NCBI GenBank assembly: GCA_001829495.1 | Contig: MIBJ01000068.1 | Coordinates: 55,755 to 119,754 of the forward strand | Origin: Spirochaetes bacterium RBG_16_49_21 | GTDB taxonomy: Bacteria; Spirochaetota; UBA4802; UBA5550 | Direction of reading: 5' to 3' | Length of the DNA: 64,000 bases | In this document: in pieces, positions 25,117 through 33,332 of the stretch | Layout of the letters: every line of letters begins with the position of its first letter | Numbering within the stretch: position 1 is the first letter of the stretch | The notes under the pieces: model-generated | The model's database searches: none | The model's input: only the letters and a program-made list of their open reading frames with translations | Told to the model about the DNA's origin: nothing | Program-made: the position numbers and the translations under genes

Positions 25117-26337
25117 ATGAAAAAAGGAATCGCATCCATAAGCTTCGCAATTATAATGGCCGGAGCGATTGTTCCGGCCGCAGCCGGCCGCACGGATGCG
25201 GCGAAAAAGAGTCTCCTCGGCCGCAACCGGGTCGCCGTGATTAAAAGCAGGTATGACATGGTGGACGCGGTCCTGGATAATTTTCATATCCCCTATGACA
25301 TTCTGAAATTCAGGGATCTGGAAAATCCCGGTATCATAAACAGATACCGGGCCGTATTCGTCCCGAGCGGCATTGACACGCCGCTGGAAGAAAGCCTTGA
25401 TATCTTCGCGAATGCCGTCCGGTACAAATCCGTAGCGCTCAAACCGGACTTCTACGAGGTGGACGAGGAAAAGGTTGCGAAAACGATACGGCAGTTCGTT
25501 AAAGGCGGCGGATCAGCCTATTTTTCCGGATATTCGTTTGAATATCTACAAAAGGCGTTCAATATATTCGAATATTTCGACAACTTTCCCTATATGGGCA
25601 TGCCGGCGCGGGTGGAGGCGGTTCTCGATCATGATCTATCCCGCTTCAGCATGAAGAACAGAATGGCGCTCTACCTGGATCATCCGGGTTGGATCACCAT
25701 CAAATCCGTTGAGGATTCCGAGGTCATAGCCTACGGTACTTTTGAGACCCCGCGGGGCGTCCGCACCGGCCCGATCAGCATCACTGCGCGGCGCGGCAGC
25801 GGCGAGATTCTGTACACGAGCTACGACGGAACGCTGTTCAGCGCGTTCAGAAGGTTCAACATCTACCGCATCGCGGGCGCGTATCTACTAAAATCCCTTG
25901 AGAGCGCGGCTTGGAAATGGAATCAGCGGGTCACCGGCCGGCTTGTCGATTCACTTCATAGGCTCGAATTCGCCGGAATGCACCGGATCGATCTCGAAGA
26001 AGGGGAAAATACCATCTATTTTCACTCCGGCAGGGATTGTTATCAAATCGACATTATTGATAAGGATCAATCCCTTATCGAATCGCGCGATCTGTTCAAG
26101 AGGGATCAGATCTTCTCCATTAGGTCGCCGTCGAAAGGCTATTGCTACATCAAGCTCTATCCGTCCGCGGCGGCCCGGTACGGCATGTACGCGGTCGTAT
26201 CAGCCGCGGGTATGAGGATATTCCCCTATTTTTATCAGTTCATCGGAGCCATGATCGGCGTGCTGGCGGTCGGAGCCGCTGTCAAAGTATACCGGCTTTT
26301 TTTAATCAAGGGGTATTCGGGCAGATGGCGGGGATGA
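25117..26337 (+). CDS. Hypothetical exported membrane protein with a class I amidotransferase-like domain
   Basis: 406 residues from ATG 25117; a GTG at 25096 is less likely. A signal peptide (about residues 1-24) is followed by a region like ThuA/PfpI amidotransferase folds: YDMVDAVLDNFHIPYDIL, then YRAVFVPSG and FVKGGGSAYFSGYSFEYL. No catalytic Cys-His pair is evident, so it may be a binding domain. The C-terminal third is beta-rich, and a membrane helix (about 373-395) anchors it. The family is not recognised; an envelope role is all that can be said. Confidence 0.65.
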   Translation: MKKGIASISFAIIMAGAIVPAAAGRTDAAKKSLLGRNRVAVIKSRYDMVDAVLDNFHIPYDILKFRDLENPGIINRYRAVFVPSGIDTPLEESLDIFANAVRYKSVALKPDFYEVDEEKVAKTIRQFVKGGGSAYFSGYSFEYLQKAFNIFEYFDNFPYMGMPARVEAVLDHDLSRFSMKNRMALYLDHPGWITIKSVEDSEVIAYGTFETPRGVRTGPISITARRGSGEILYTSYDGTLFSAFRRFNIYRIAGAYLLKSLESAAWKWNQRVTGRLVDSLHRLEFAGMHRIDLEEGENTIYFHSGRDCYQIDIIDKDQSLIESRDLFKRDQIFSIRSPSKGYCYIKLYPSAAARYGMYAVVSAAGMRIFPYFYQFIGAMIGVLAVGAAVKVYRLFLIKGYSGRWRG

Positions 26338-26354
26338 GCGCAGCGGATCCCGAT

Positions 26355-26909
26355 TCATCTCTTTTTCACGAAATTCACGAACTGGGCATAAAATTCTTTC
26401 AGCTCGTCATTCTTACGCAGCTCGCGAAGGTCGGGGTCTGCGCCGGAAAGGATATCCTGTATATGCCTGGTGAGGACATAAATGGGGCCGGATATCCTAT
26501 TGGTCAGACGGATGAGATAGATGTAGAGAAAAACCCCGAGTAAAATGCCCGTGGCTATCATAATGGTGATAAGTACCAGGTTCTGATAAATGGTTTTTTG
26601 CAGATGCAGGATGGTTGTGTGCATGAGCGATACTGTTTCAAGGTGATCGTCGATAAGCTTCCCGTCTTTCCGGTCCAGATATGCGTCGCGTTTATCCCTG
26701 GCGGATTCAAATAATACTTCAACGGTCTTTTTTTCCTTATCAATGGAACGATTAAGATCCGATATGGCTGCGGAGATCTTTCTATTGTTATCGGTTGATA
26801 CGATTCCCGTTACCGCAATGATGAAGATGAACGCGATGATGATTATCCCGATGATGCGGAACGTCGTTTTCAGCTGGAATTTTTTATCGATCAGCAATCT
26901 TCTTCTCAT
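26355..26909 (-). CDS. Two-helix membrane protein, HAMP/chemoreceptor-like
   Basis: 184 residues from ATG 26909 (MRRRLLIDKKFQLKTTF); longer starts are possible but lie in repeat-like DNA. Helix 1 spans about 18-40 and helix 2 about 115-140. Between them is a roughly 75-residue, probably helical periplasmic domain. After helix 2, a HAMP-like linker (RLTNRISGPIYVLTRHIQDIL) ends the protein without a kinase or methyl-accepting domain. It may be a sensory module that works with separate partners. Convergent with the preceding exported-protein gene, 17 nt away. Confidence 0.65.
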   Translation of the reverse strand: MRRRLLIDKKFQLKTTFRIIGIIIIAFIFIIAVTGIVSTDNNRKISAAISDLNRSIDKEKKTVEVLFESARDKRDAYLDRKDGKLIDDHLETVSLMHTTILHLQKTIYQNLVLITIMIATGILLGVFLYIYLIRLTNRISGPIYVLTRHIQDILSGADPDLRELRKNDELKEFYAQFVNFVKKR

Positions 26910-26968
26910 AGGCACCCCGTTGTGATAAAAGGGCCGAGTATGGAAATTAATATTCATGCCCGGTTCTC

Positions 26969-27047
26969 CCATGCTGTCAAGCAGAATTAGTGGGTATCGA
27001 GTCTCTCGGCCCCCTAAATCCCCCGGAGGGAGACCCCGACAGCATGG
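26969..27047. repeat. 79-bp element with 10-bp inverted ends
   Basis: CCATGCTGTC (26969-26978) and GACAGCATGG (27038-27047) bound a GC-rich stretch that includes CCCCCTAAATCCCCCGGAGG. It lies between the divergent HAMP-like and parA genes. It is likely a small dispersed repeat, though a regulatory site is possible. Confidence 0.4.
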
Positions 27048-27117
27048 CAATACGGAGAAAAGTAGTTGCAATCAGGCGCCTTTCTCCAATACATTAATTC
27101 TGATCTCGGAGCATTGC

Positions 27118-27879
27118 ATGGGAAGAGTTATATCGGTTTCCAACCAGAAGGGGGGCGTAGGCAAAACAACCACCGCGGTCAACCTGGCGGCTTTTATCGC
27201 CGAGAGAGGGAAGCGGGTGCTCATTATCGACATCGACCCCCAGGCGAACGCCGGATACGGGCTCGGGATTAATGCCGAGAGCGGGCATCAGACGATTTAC
27301 GAAGTCCTGATCGGATCAATCCCGATCAGGGAAGCGATTATACGGACCGCTATCGAAGGCCTGCATATCGTGCCGTCAAATATACATCTGGCCGGCGCTC
27401 AGGTCGACCTGCTCGATATCGAGGAAAGGGAATTCATCCTCCGCAACGCGGTCAAGGATATCAGGGAGGAGTTTGATTACATATTCATTGACTGCCCCCC
27501 TTCGCTCGGGATCCTGACGCTCAACAGCCTGGTCGCCGCGGACTCGGTGATCATCCCCCTGCAGTGCGAATACTATGCGCTCGAGGGATTAAGCCAGCTT
27601 CTCCGGATCATCGCCATGGTGCAGGAAAATTTGAACCGGCGTCTCGCGATCGAAGGCCTTGTTCTTACGATGTACGATTCGCGAACGAACCTGTCGCAGC
27701 AGGTGGTGACCGACGTGAGGGAGTATTTCAGCGACAGGGTTTTTAAGACGATCATCCCGCGCAACGTGCGGCTGTCGGAGGCGCCCTCGTTCGGCCAGCC
27801 GATCGGTCTCTACGACCGGGCGAGCATCGGCAGCACGACGTATGAGAATCTGGCAGAAGAGGTTTTGAAGCATGACTAA
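27118..27879 (+). CDS. parA: Chromosome partitioning ATPase ParA (Soj)
   Basis: 253 residues from ATG 27118, following CGGAG. Deviant Walker A KGGVGKT (11-17), Walker A' IDIDPQANAGYGL and Walker B YIFIDCPPSLG are all present. With ParB it segregates the chromosome origin by ATP-driven DNA binding. It overlaps parB by 8 nt. A chromosomal rather than plasmid Soj is likely given the size and lack of an N-terminal DNA-binding domain. No canonical parS (TGTTTCACGTGAAACA) was seen nearby. Confidence 0.95.
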   Translation: MGRVISVSNQKGGVGKTTTAVNLAAFIAERGKRVLIIDIDPQANAGYGLGINAESGHQTIYEVLIGSIPIREAIIRTAIEGLHIVPSNIHLAGAQVDLLDIEEREFILRNAVKDIREEFDYIFIDCPPSLGILTLNSLVAADSVIIPLQCEYYALEGLSQLLRIIAMVQENLNRRLAIEGLVLTMYDSRTNLSQQVVTDVREYFSDRVFKTIIPRNVRLSEAPSFGQPIGLYDRASIGSTTYENLAEEVLKHD

Positions 27880-28735
27880 GAAAGCCCTGGGGAAAGGTCT
27901 CTCCGCGATCATATCCTCGTCCCCGAAGCCGGTTGAGGCCCTGGAAAGCGGCATAGCCCGGAACGCGGAGCTCATCGTGGAACTCGACGTCGACGATCTC
28001 TCACCCAATCCCGACCAGCCCCGGACGCGCTTCGACGAGTCCGACTTAACGGGACTGGCCGCATCCATTCAGGCCGTCGGGCTGCTGCAGCCGATCATCG
28101 TGCGCAAGTCCGGCGCAGCCCATTTCGTGATCGCGGGCGAGCGGAGGCTCAGGGCGGCCAGGCAGGCGGGCCTGAAAAGGATCAAGGCAATCGTCATCGA
28201 GGCAGACGAGGCAAAGAACCTGACCCTTGCGCTCATCGAAAACATCCAGCGGACCAATCTCAACCCGGTGGAGGAGGCGGAGGCATACAAGGTTCTCATC
28301 AACCGCTTCAACCTTAAACAGCACGATATAGCCGCCCAGGTGGGCAAGGACCGGGCGACGATCGCAAACATGCTCCGCCTTTTACAGCTCCCCCCCGAGA
28401 TCAAGGAGGCCCTGGCTGAAGGAAGCATAAGCACCGGACACGCAAAGATTCTGCTGTCGGTAAGCGGCAAAAGACAGATGGAGTTTTTCAGAAGGCTTAT
28501 AGACAAATCCGTATCCGTGCGCTCTCTGGAAAAGATGGCGCAGGAGGAGAGCAAGCCGAAAAAATATTCCAAGACAGGGGCGCTTAAAAACGCGCAGATA
28601 CGGAAGATGGAGGAGGAGATCGCAGCCATACTGGGAACCAAGGTTGAGATCCGGCATGGGAACGGCAAGGGGAAAATCGAGATTACCTATTATTCGCTGG
28701 ATGATTTCGAAAGGATTGTCGATCTGATACGATAG
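27872..28735 (+). CDS. parB: Chromosome partitioning CTPase ParB (Spo0J)
   Basis: 287 residues. The N-terminal ParB/Srx domain includes the GERRLRAARQAG arginine box (about 87-98) for CTP binding; LALIENIQRTNLNPVEEA and the helix-turn-helix KDRATIANMLRLLQLP follow. The C-terminal dimer region ends in ITYYSLDDFERIVDLI. It binds parS and works with ParA. It overlaps parA by 8 nt. A chromosomal ParAB pair usually lies near oriC, but dnaA, gidA and gidB are not in this window. Confidence 0.95.
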   Translation: MTKKALGKGLSAIISSSPKPVEALESGIARNAELIVELDVDDLSPNPDQPRTRFDESDLTGLAASIQAVGLLQPIIVRKSGAAHFVIAGERRLRAARQAGLKRIKAIVIEADEAKNLTLALIENIQRTNLNPVEEAEAYKVLINRFNLKQHDIAAQVGKDRATIANMLRLLQLPPEIKEALAEGSISTGHAKILLSVSGKRQMEFFRRLIDKSVSVRSLEKMAQEESKPKKYSKTGALKNAQIRKMEEEIAAILGTKVEIRHGNGKGKIEITYYSLDDFERIVDLIR

Positions 28736-28788
28736 CGCCCGGCCTTGTATCGTACAACGGCGCAATCCACCGGCTTAAGGTTGATGCG

Positions 28789-29337
28789 ATGAACAGAGAT
28801 GACGGCGCACGAACATATTTCGAAAAACTGAAAATCGTGGAAAAATTCTGTTCCGGCGATATTGAGACGGCCAAAAGGATATTAAAAGGAGAGTTCCCGG
28901 ACATCATAGCCTTAAAGGGCCGGTTCAAGGATGATGCCGATGATTATTTCGGACTCTTCCTCGTGTTCATCAGCAGAATATCCGGATCAGTCATCCACAG
29001 CATCTCCGTGATTTCCCATACCGCTTCGGTATATCACAATAAGCCGTTTGAAAACTGGAAGGTTTTTTTCAACAAGGTCGAGAGGGAGATCAAGGAGGCC
29101 CAGATCGACGTCGAACGGACAAGGGTCCTGAACGAGGTATTATGCCGGCTCGACGAGCTCAAGCTGTTCAACAATTTTTTTGAATGGGTCGCGCACAACG
29201 ATATCATGAACCTCACCGAAAAATTCCAAAAGATCGTCTGCAATGTCCTCAAGATCGAAAATTCCCATGTGGTGCTCGATTTCGAGAACATCACCTCCAT
29301 CGTACTGTACGAAGAAAAAGGGATAAAGCCGGTATAG
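28789..29337 (+). CDS. Hypothetical alpha-helical protein
   Basis: 182 residues, charged and probably all-helical, with no membrane segment or known motif. Helices around KLKIVEKFCSGDIETAKRIL and VEREIKEAQIDVERTRVLNEVLCRLDEL suggest a coiled bundle. The C-terminus may be an edge-strand region (HVVLDFENITSIVLYEE). It follows parB by 53 nt in the same direction. It could be a partner of ParAB or an unrelated protein; no function is claimed. Confidence 0.6.
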   Translation: MNRDDGARTYFEKLKIVEKFCSGDIETAKRILKGEFPDIIALKGRFKDDADDYFGLFLVFISRISGSVIHSISVISHTASVYHNKPFENWKVFFNKVEREIKEAQIDVERTRVLNEVLCRLDELKLFNNFFEWVAHNDIMNLTEKFQKIVCNVLKIENSHVVLDFENITSIVLYEEKGIKPV

Positions 29338-29360
29338 GCTCTCACCGCACCGTGAAGGCG

Positions 29361-29540
29361 ATGCGCATGTATACCGAGCTCTTCTTCGGCCTTAAAGACA
29401 CGATCGCGGCAACGGCGGACCAGCACAAAAGGCTTCTGGCCGCGATGGCCAAGCGCGATGCCGGAAAAGCAATGGCGGTTATGAAAGAGGCGCTTGATTA
29501 CGGCGGCCGGAAAATCCGGGAAGCCCTATCGGCGTTATAA
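29361..29540 (+). pseudogene. Remnant of a GntR-family regulator (FCD C-terminus)
   Basis: 59 residues: LFFGLKDTIAATADQHKRLL then AAMAKRDAGKAMAVMKEALD. This matches the end of the FCD ligand-binding domain of GntR regulators, including the DQH motif with the His that usually ligates metal and the rDa..A...M helix. The winged-helix domain and most of FCD are absent upstream, where an unrelated gene ends 23 nt before. It is probably a decayed or truncated regulator of the glycyl radical enzyme genes, or a short surviving fragment. Confidence 0.55.
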
Positions 29541-29552
29541 CATAAATAAATT

Positions 29553-29737
29553 AATTTTCCACCCACACTTGTGTAAGAAAAGGGGATGAGGAGATAGAAG
29601 AGATTGCAGAGATATGTTTTCGATGAAAAAATGCTAAAAATGAATAGGGGAAGAACAATCTATCACAAACAATAAAATCATCCCCTATTTTAAATCTCCC
29701 TATCCCCTTTTCTTACACACATTTGTGGGTAGAAATT
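29553..29737. repeat. 185-bp MITE-like element with nested inverted repeats
   Basis: The ends (29553-29595 and 29694-29737) are about 43-nt imperfect inverted repeats sharing GTGTAAGAAAAGGGGAT and GGGAGAT-like tips. An inner pair, AATAGGGGA (29643-29651) and TCCCCTATT (29681-29689), nests within. It encodes nothing and could fold into one long hairpin in RNA. It sits directly upstream of the glycyl radical enzyme. A non-autonomous transposable element is the simplest explanation. Confidence 0.65.
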
Positions 29738-29819
29738 AGCCCTTTGATTGGAAAAAAAGCAAGAAGCGTTAACAAAATTTGCTTAAGTCGAGCAAATTAA
29801 GTCATGAGGAGGAACACCA

Positions 29820-32219
29820 ATGCAACAAAACGGCACGTCCCCTGCAAAAATGCTCTGGAATCCGGCCGAGAGCCTTCCCCCCCGGATCAAGCGGCTCCGT
29901 GAGGAATTTTATTCTTTTTACGAACGTGATTATTTTCGCAACGAGGTAATGGCCTTCACCACGGGCAAACCATGGGATAGTGTATATTCCCCCCATAACT
30001 GGGGCGTGGTGCCCGAAGTCTTCCTTTTCTTCGAGTGTTACAGCCAATCCCTTCTGGCAGACGCGGCCGTGGTTGAGCTGCCTCCCTCATTCTGGAAAGA
30101 GCCGCTTCCGAAGCGGCGCGCTCTTTTTTTCAGGAAGGTTGTGGAGAGCCATCTTCCCGTCCGGATTTTACAGGGAGAGCTCGTAGTCGGAGGACAATTC
30201 AATACCGCTCTCTCGCGCTCCCTCACGAAAAGAGAGGCGGCCGCATGGAAGAGGATGGAGTCCGGATATGTAAAACTCTTAAAGGCGGCGGATGAGTCCG
30301 GGATCGGTAACGGCGGCGCGACTCCCGGACATCTTATCCCGGATTACCGGACGGTTCTGGAGATCGGGTTCAAGGGGCTTGTCAAACGGTTCAATGAACT
30401 ATTGTCCACGGCAACCAATAAAAAAGCGAGAGCGGCTCTTGAGGCGATGATCATCAGCGCCGAAGCCCCCTGCATCTTGGCAAACCGATACTCAGAGGAG
30501 TTGGGAAAACGTGCCGCAGACGAGACCGACCCGCTGCGTAAACGGGAGCTTGAGCGGATGGCAACCATCTGCTCCCGCGTTCCCTGGGAGCCGGCTCAAA
30601 ACTACTGGGAGGCGCTCCAGTCCCTCTGGTTTACACATATGCTGGTAATGGCGGCCGAGTCGTATCCCGGCGCCGGCCTCTCGTACGGCCGCTTCGACCA
30701 GCTCCTGTATCCCTATTACAAAAAAGATATTGATGCCGATTCCCTCACGCCCGATTTCGCCAAGGAGCTGCTGATGTGCTTCTTCATTAAGCATAATTAT
30801 GCCTATGACTTTCAGGGAAGGGTCGGCACCAATCAGGGAATCAATTCCGGTTTCGGTCAGCTCATCACCCTGAGCGGCATGGGGAAAAATGGTGAGGACC
30901 TGACCAATGATTTTACCTATCTGTGCCTTGAGGTGATCCAGGAGCTCAACATGCTCGAGCCCAAACCGAACGTGAGGCTTCATCGCGGCAGCCCCCACCG
31001 CCTTCTCGCGCGTGTTTCCGACATCATAGCGCACGCGCAGGGAGCGCCCTTTCTCCTTAATTTCGACGAGCAGAGCATACGGGCGCTCAGGTGGATCGGC
31101 CTCCCGGAGGAGGAGCTCTGGGACTACGCTCCGGTCGGATGCCTTGAAAATACCCTGCAGGGCAACGACCGCTCGGGCACGGTGGACGTGAATATCAACC
31201 TCGCCAAGGCGGTTGAGCTCGTTCTTTTCAACGGCAGGGACCAGCAGACGAGGCTGCAGAAGGGCCCCAAGTCCGGCGACCCGCGCTCGTTTGAAACCTT
31301 CGATGATTTTATGTCCGCCTATCGCCGCCAGACGGACTATTGCATGAAAACGCTCATTGAGCTCTACAACATCTCCGATGAGATACGGGCCCGGTTCGAG
31401 CCGACGCCCTATCTGTCAACGCTGGTGCGCGGATGCGCGGAAAAGGGAAAGGATATAACCGAGGGCGGCGCGCACTACAACTTCATCACCATGGAGGGAG
31501 TTGCACTGGGCACGACCATCGATTCGCTCCTTGCAATAAAAAAGCTCGTTTACGAAGACGGACGCGTCTCCATGGACGAGCTCGCCGGCGCGATTGACGT
31601 AAACTTTGAAGGCAGGGAGCCGCTGAGACAATTGCTCGTCAACCGCGCGCCCAAGTTCGGAAACGACGACCAATACGCCGATTCGCTCGCCAGGGAGGTG
31701 TCGAACTACTGGACCATGGAAGTGACGAAGTACCGATCGCCCTATACCGGACGGCGCTACCGGGCCGGGTACCTCTCCTGGAACTACTGGATAAGCTACG
31801 CGCCCAAGACATCCGCGACGCCCGATGGCAGGAAGCGGGGCTCGTATCTTTCGAACGGGCTCTGCCCGGTCAACGGCGCGGACCGGCACGGCCCCACGGC
31901 GATGATAAAGTCCGTGGGCAACCTCGGCCTGGACACGGTCCCCAACGGAGGATCCCATACCTTCAGCCTCTCGCCGTCCCTGGTGCGCGACCGGGAGCAC
32001 ATCGACAAGCTCGCCGCGCTCCTGCGCTCGTATACCGAGCATGGCGGAACCGCGCTTCAGATCAACATCATCGACGCGGACACCTTGCGTGCGGCCCAGA
32101 AAAATCCGGATGAATACCGCAACCTGCTCGTCCGCATCACCGGGTATAACGCTTATTTCGTGATGATCGGGAAGGAGATACAGGACGAAATCATCGCGCG
32201 CGAGTCGCACCGAATATGA
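29820..32219 (+). CDS. Glycyl radical enzyme of the pyruvate formate-lyase-like family
   Basis: 799-residue radical enzyme. The radical loop is RITGYNAYF with Gly at 775. The thiyl site is G-C441-L-E443-N-T followed by LQGNDRSGTVD. A Cys-x-Glu pair marks decarboxylases and eliminases rather than true PFL (Cys-Cys). GCLEN resembles 4-hydroxyphenylacetate and related arylacetate decarboxylases, but the protein is shorter than those and no HpdC-like small subunit gene is present. Substrate therefore remains open. A GAGGAG ribosome site precedes it. The activase overlaps by 4 nt. It is oxygen-sensitive, indicating anaerobic metabolism. Confidence 0.88.
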   Translation: MQQNGTSPAKMLWNPAESLPPRIKRLREEFYSFYERDYFRNEVMAFTTGKPWDSVYSPHNWGVVPEVFLFFECYSQSLLADAAVVELPPSFWKEPLPKRRALFFRKVVESHLPVRILQGELVVGGQFNTALSRSLTKREAAAWKRMESGYVKLLKAADESGIGNGGATPGHLIPDYRTVLEIGFKGLVKRFNELLSTATNKKARAALEAMIISAEAPCILANRYSEELGKRAADETDPLRKRELERMATICSRVPWEPAQNYWEALQSLWFTHMLVMAAESYPGAGLSYGRFDQLLYPYYKKDIDADSLTPDFAKELLMCFFIKHNYAYDFQGRVGTNQGINSGFGQLITLSGMGKNGEDLTNDFTYLCLEVIQELNMLEPKPNVRLHRGSPHRLLARVSDIIAHAQGAPFLLNFDEQSIRALRWIGLPEEELWDYAPVGCLENTLQGNDRSGTVDVNINLAKAVELVLFNGRDQQTRLQKGPKSGDPRSFETFDDFMSAYRRQTDYCMKTLIELYNISDEIRARFEPTPYLSTLVRGCAEKGKDITEGGAHYNFITMEGVALGTTIDSLLAIKKLVYEDGRVSMDELAGAIDVNFEGREPLRQLLVNRAPKFGNDDQYADSLAREVSNYWTMEVTKYRSPYTGRRYRAGYLSWNYWISYAPKTSATPDGRKRGSYLSNGLCPVNGADRHGPTAMIKSVGNLGLDTVPNGGSHTFSLSPSLVRDREHIDKLAALLRSYTEHGGTALQINIIDADTLRAAQKNPDEYRNLLVRITGYNAYFVMIGKEIQDEIIARESHRI

Positions 32220-33154
32220 GATCAGATGCATCGCGGGGAATGATATTTAGCATCCAGAAGTTCTCAACCGAGGACGGGCCCGGCATACGGACCACCGTAT
32301 TTCTCAAAGGCTGCCCGCTCCGCTGCCTCTGGTGCCACAATCCCGAAAGCATATCCCGGAATCCTCAGCTGGTATGGCACTCCCCGCGATGCATCGGCGA
32401 TCTGGCATGTATCGGCGCCTGCCCTCGAGGCGCGCTTTCCGGAGATGAGAAAGGCGTTGCCGTGAACAGGGAGGCGTGCGAAAGCTGCGGCAACTGCGCC
32501 GCGGTTTGCCCGACCGGCGCTCTTGAAGTCATCGGCAGGGAGATGGCGGCGGATGAAGTTATGTCCGAGATACTGAAAGACGCCCTGTTCTACCGCCAAT
32601 CAGGGGGCGGCGTTACCTTTTCGGGCGGCGAACCGACCCTCCAGCACGAGTTCCTCCTCACGCTTCTGGCCGCGTGCCGAAATGCGGGTATTCATACTGC
32701 CCTCGATACCTGCGGTTACAATCGACGGGAAATTTTCAGGTCACTGGTGCCATATATTGACCTCTTTCTCTACGATCTGAAAAGCCTTGACGACGAGCTG
32801 CACAAGCGCGCCACCGGTGTCGGAGTCGATCTCATCATCGGCAACCTGAAATACCTTGATTCTACCGGCATACCCCTATGGCTCCGGACGCCGGTGATTC
32901 CCGGTTATACGGAGCGCGGAGAAAACATTCGGCAGATAGCCCGCTTCATCAGGGATGAGCTCACCAACGTGAAGCGATACGACCTCCTGCCTTTCAGCAA
33001 TCTGTGCGCGTCAAAGTACGATGAGCTGGGGATTGAATTCAGCCTGGCCGGCGCCCCCCTCATGAAGGAGGAGGAGATGAAGGAGCTCGAAGCGATCACC
33101 CGCGGCGAGGGCCTGGATAATGTCGTCATTTCAGGATTAATGAGTCGGAAGTAA
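32216..33154 (+). CDS. Glycyl radical enzyme activase (radical SAM)
   Basis: 312 residues. The radical SAM motif is C33-x3-C37-x2-C40 followed by HNPES. A ferredoxin-like insert carries C59, C65, C69 and C88, C91, C94, C98: the first cluster motif reads CIGDLACIGACP, with Asp at the usual second Cys. GGVTFSGGEP binds SAM. It installs the glycyl radical on the preceding enzyme using SAM and reduced ferredoxin. The start overlaps the enzyme stop (ATGA), indicating tight co-expression. Confidence 0.93.
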   Translation: MRSDASRGMIFSIQKFSTEDGPGIRTTVFLKGCPLRCLWCHNPESISRNPQLVWHSPRCIGDLACIGACPRGALSGDEKGVAVNREACESCGNCAAVCPTGALEVIGREMAADEVMSEILKDALFYRQSGGGVTFSGGEPTLQHEFLLTLLAACRNAGIHTALDTCGYNRREIFRSLVPYIDLFLYDLKSLDDELHKRATGVGVDLIIGNLKYLDSTGIPLWLRTPVIPGYTERGENIRQIARFIRDELTNVKRYDLLPFSNLCASKYDELGIEFSLAGAPLMKEEEMKELEAITRGEGLDNVVISGLMSRK

Positions 33155-33161
33155 CTAGTCA

Positions 33162-33303
33162 AGTTAGGCGAAAATGATTTAAGAACTCCCTCCCCCTTAA
33201 TGGGGGAGGGCCGGGGTGGGGGTAAGAAAAGTCAATGTCATCACCCTCCCCTGACCCCTCCCATCAAGGGAGGGGGATGACTTTAATTAAAAATCGCCTA
33301 ACT
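33162..33303. repeat. 142-bp element with terminal inverted repeats and two internal hairpins
   Basis: Ends AGTTAGGCGA (33162-33171) and TCGCCTAACT (33294-33303) are perfect 10-bp inverted repeats. Inside are CTCCCTCCCCC...GGGGGAGGG and CCCTCCC...GGGAGGG hairpins. The structure fits a MITE or palindromic unit. It abuts the activase stop by 8 nt, so it may form the 3' end of the glycyl radical transcript. With 29553-29737 it brackets the two genes. Confidence 0.65.
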
Positions 33304-33332
33304 GCTCAAGTATATTCCAAAAGGAGACAGCC

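Noticed and set aside
27118..28788. Chromosome origin next to parAB
   Set aside because: No dnaA, gidA, gidB, rnpA or canonical parS site nearby, so an origin cannot be claimed.
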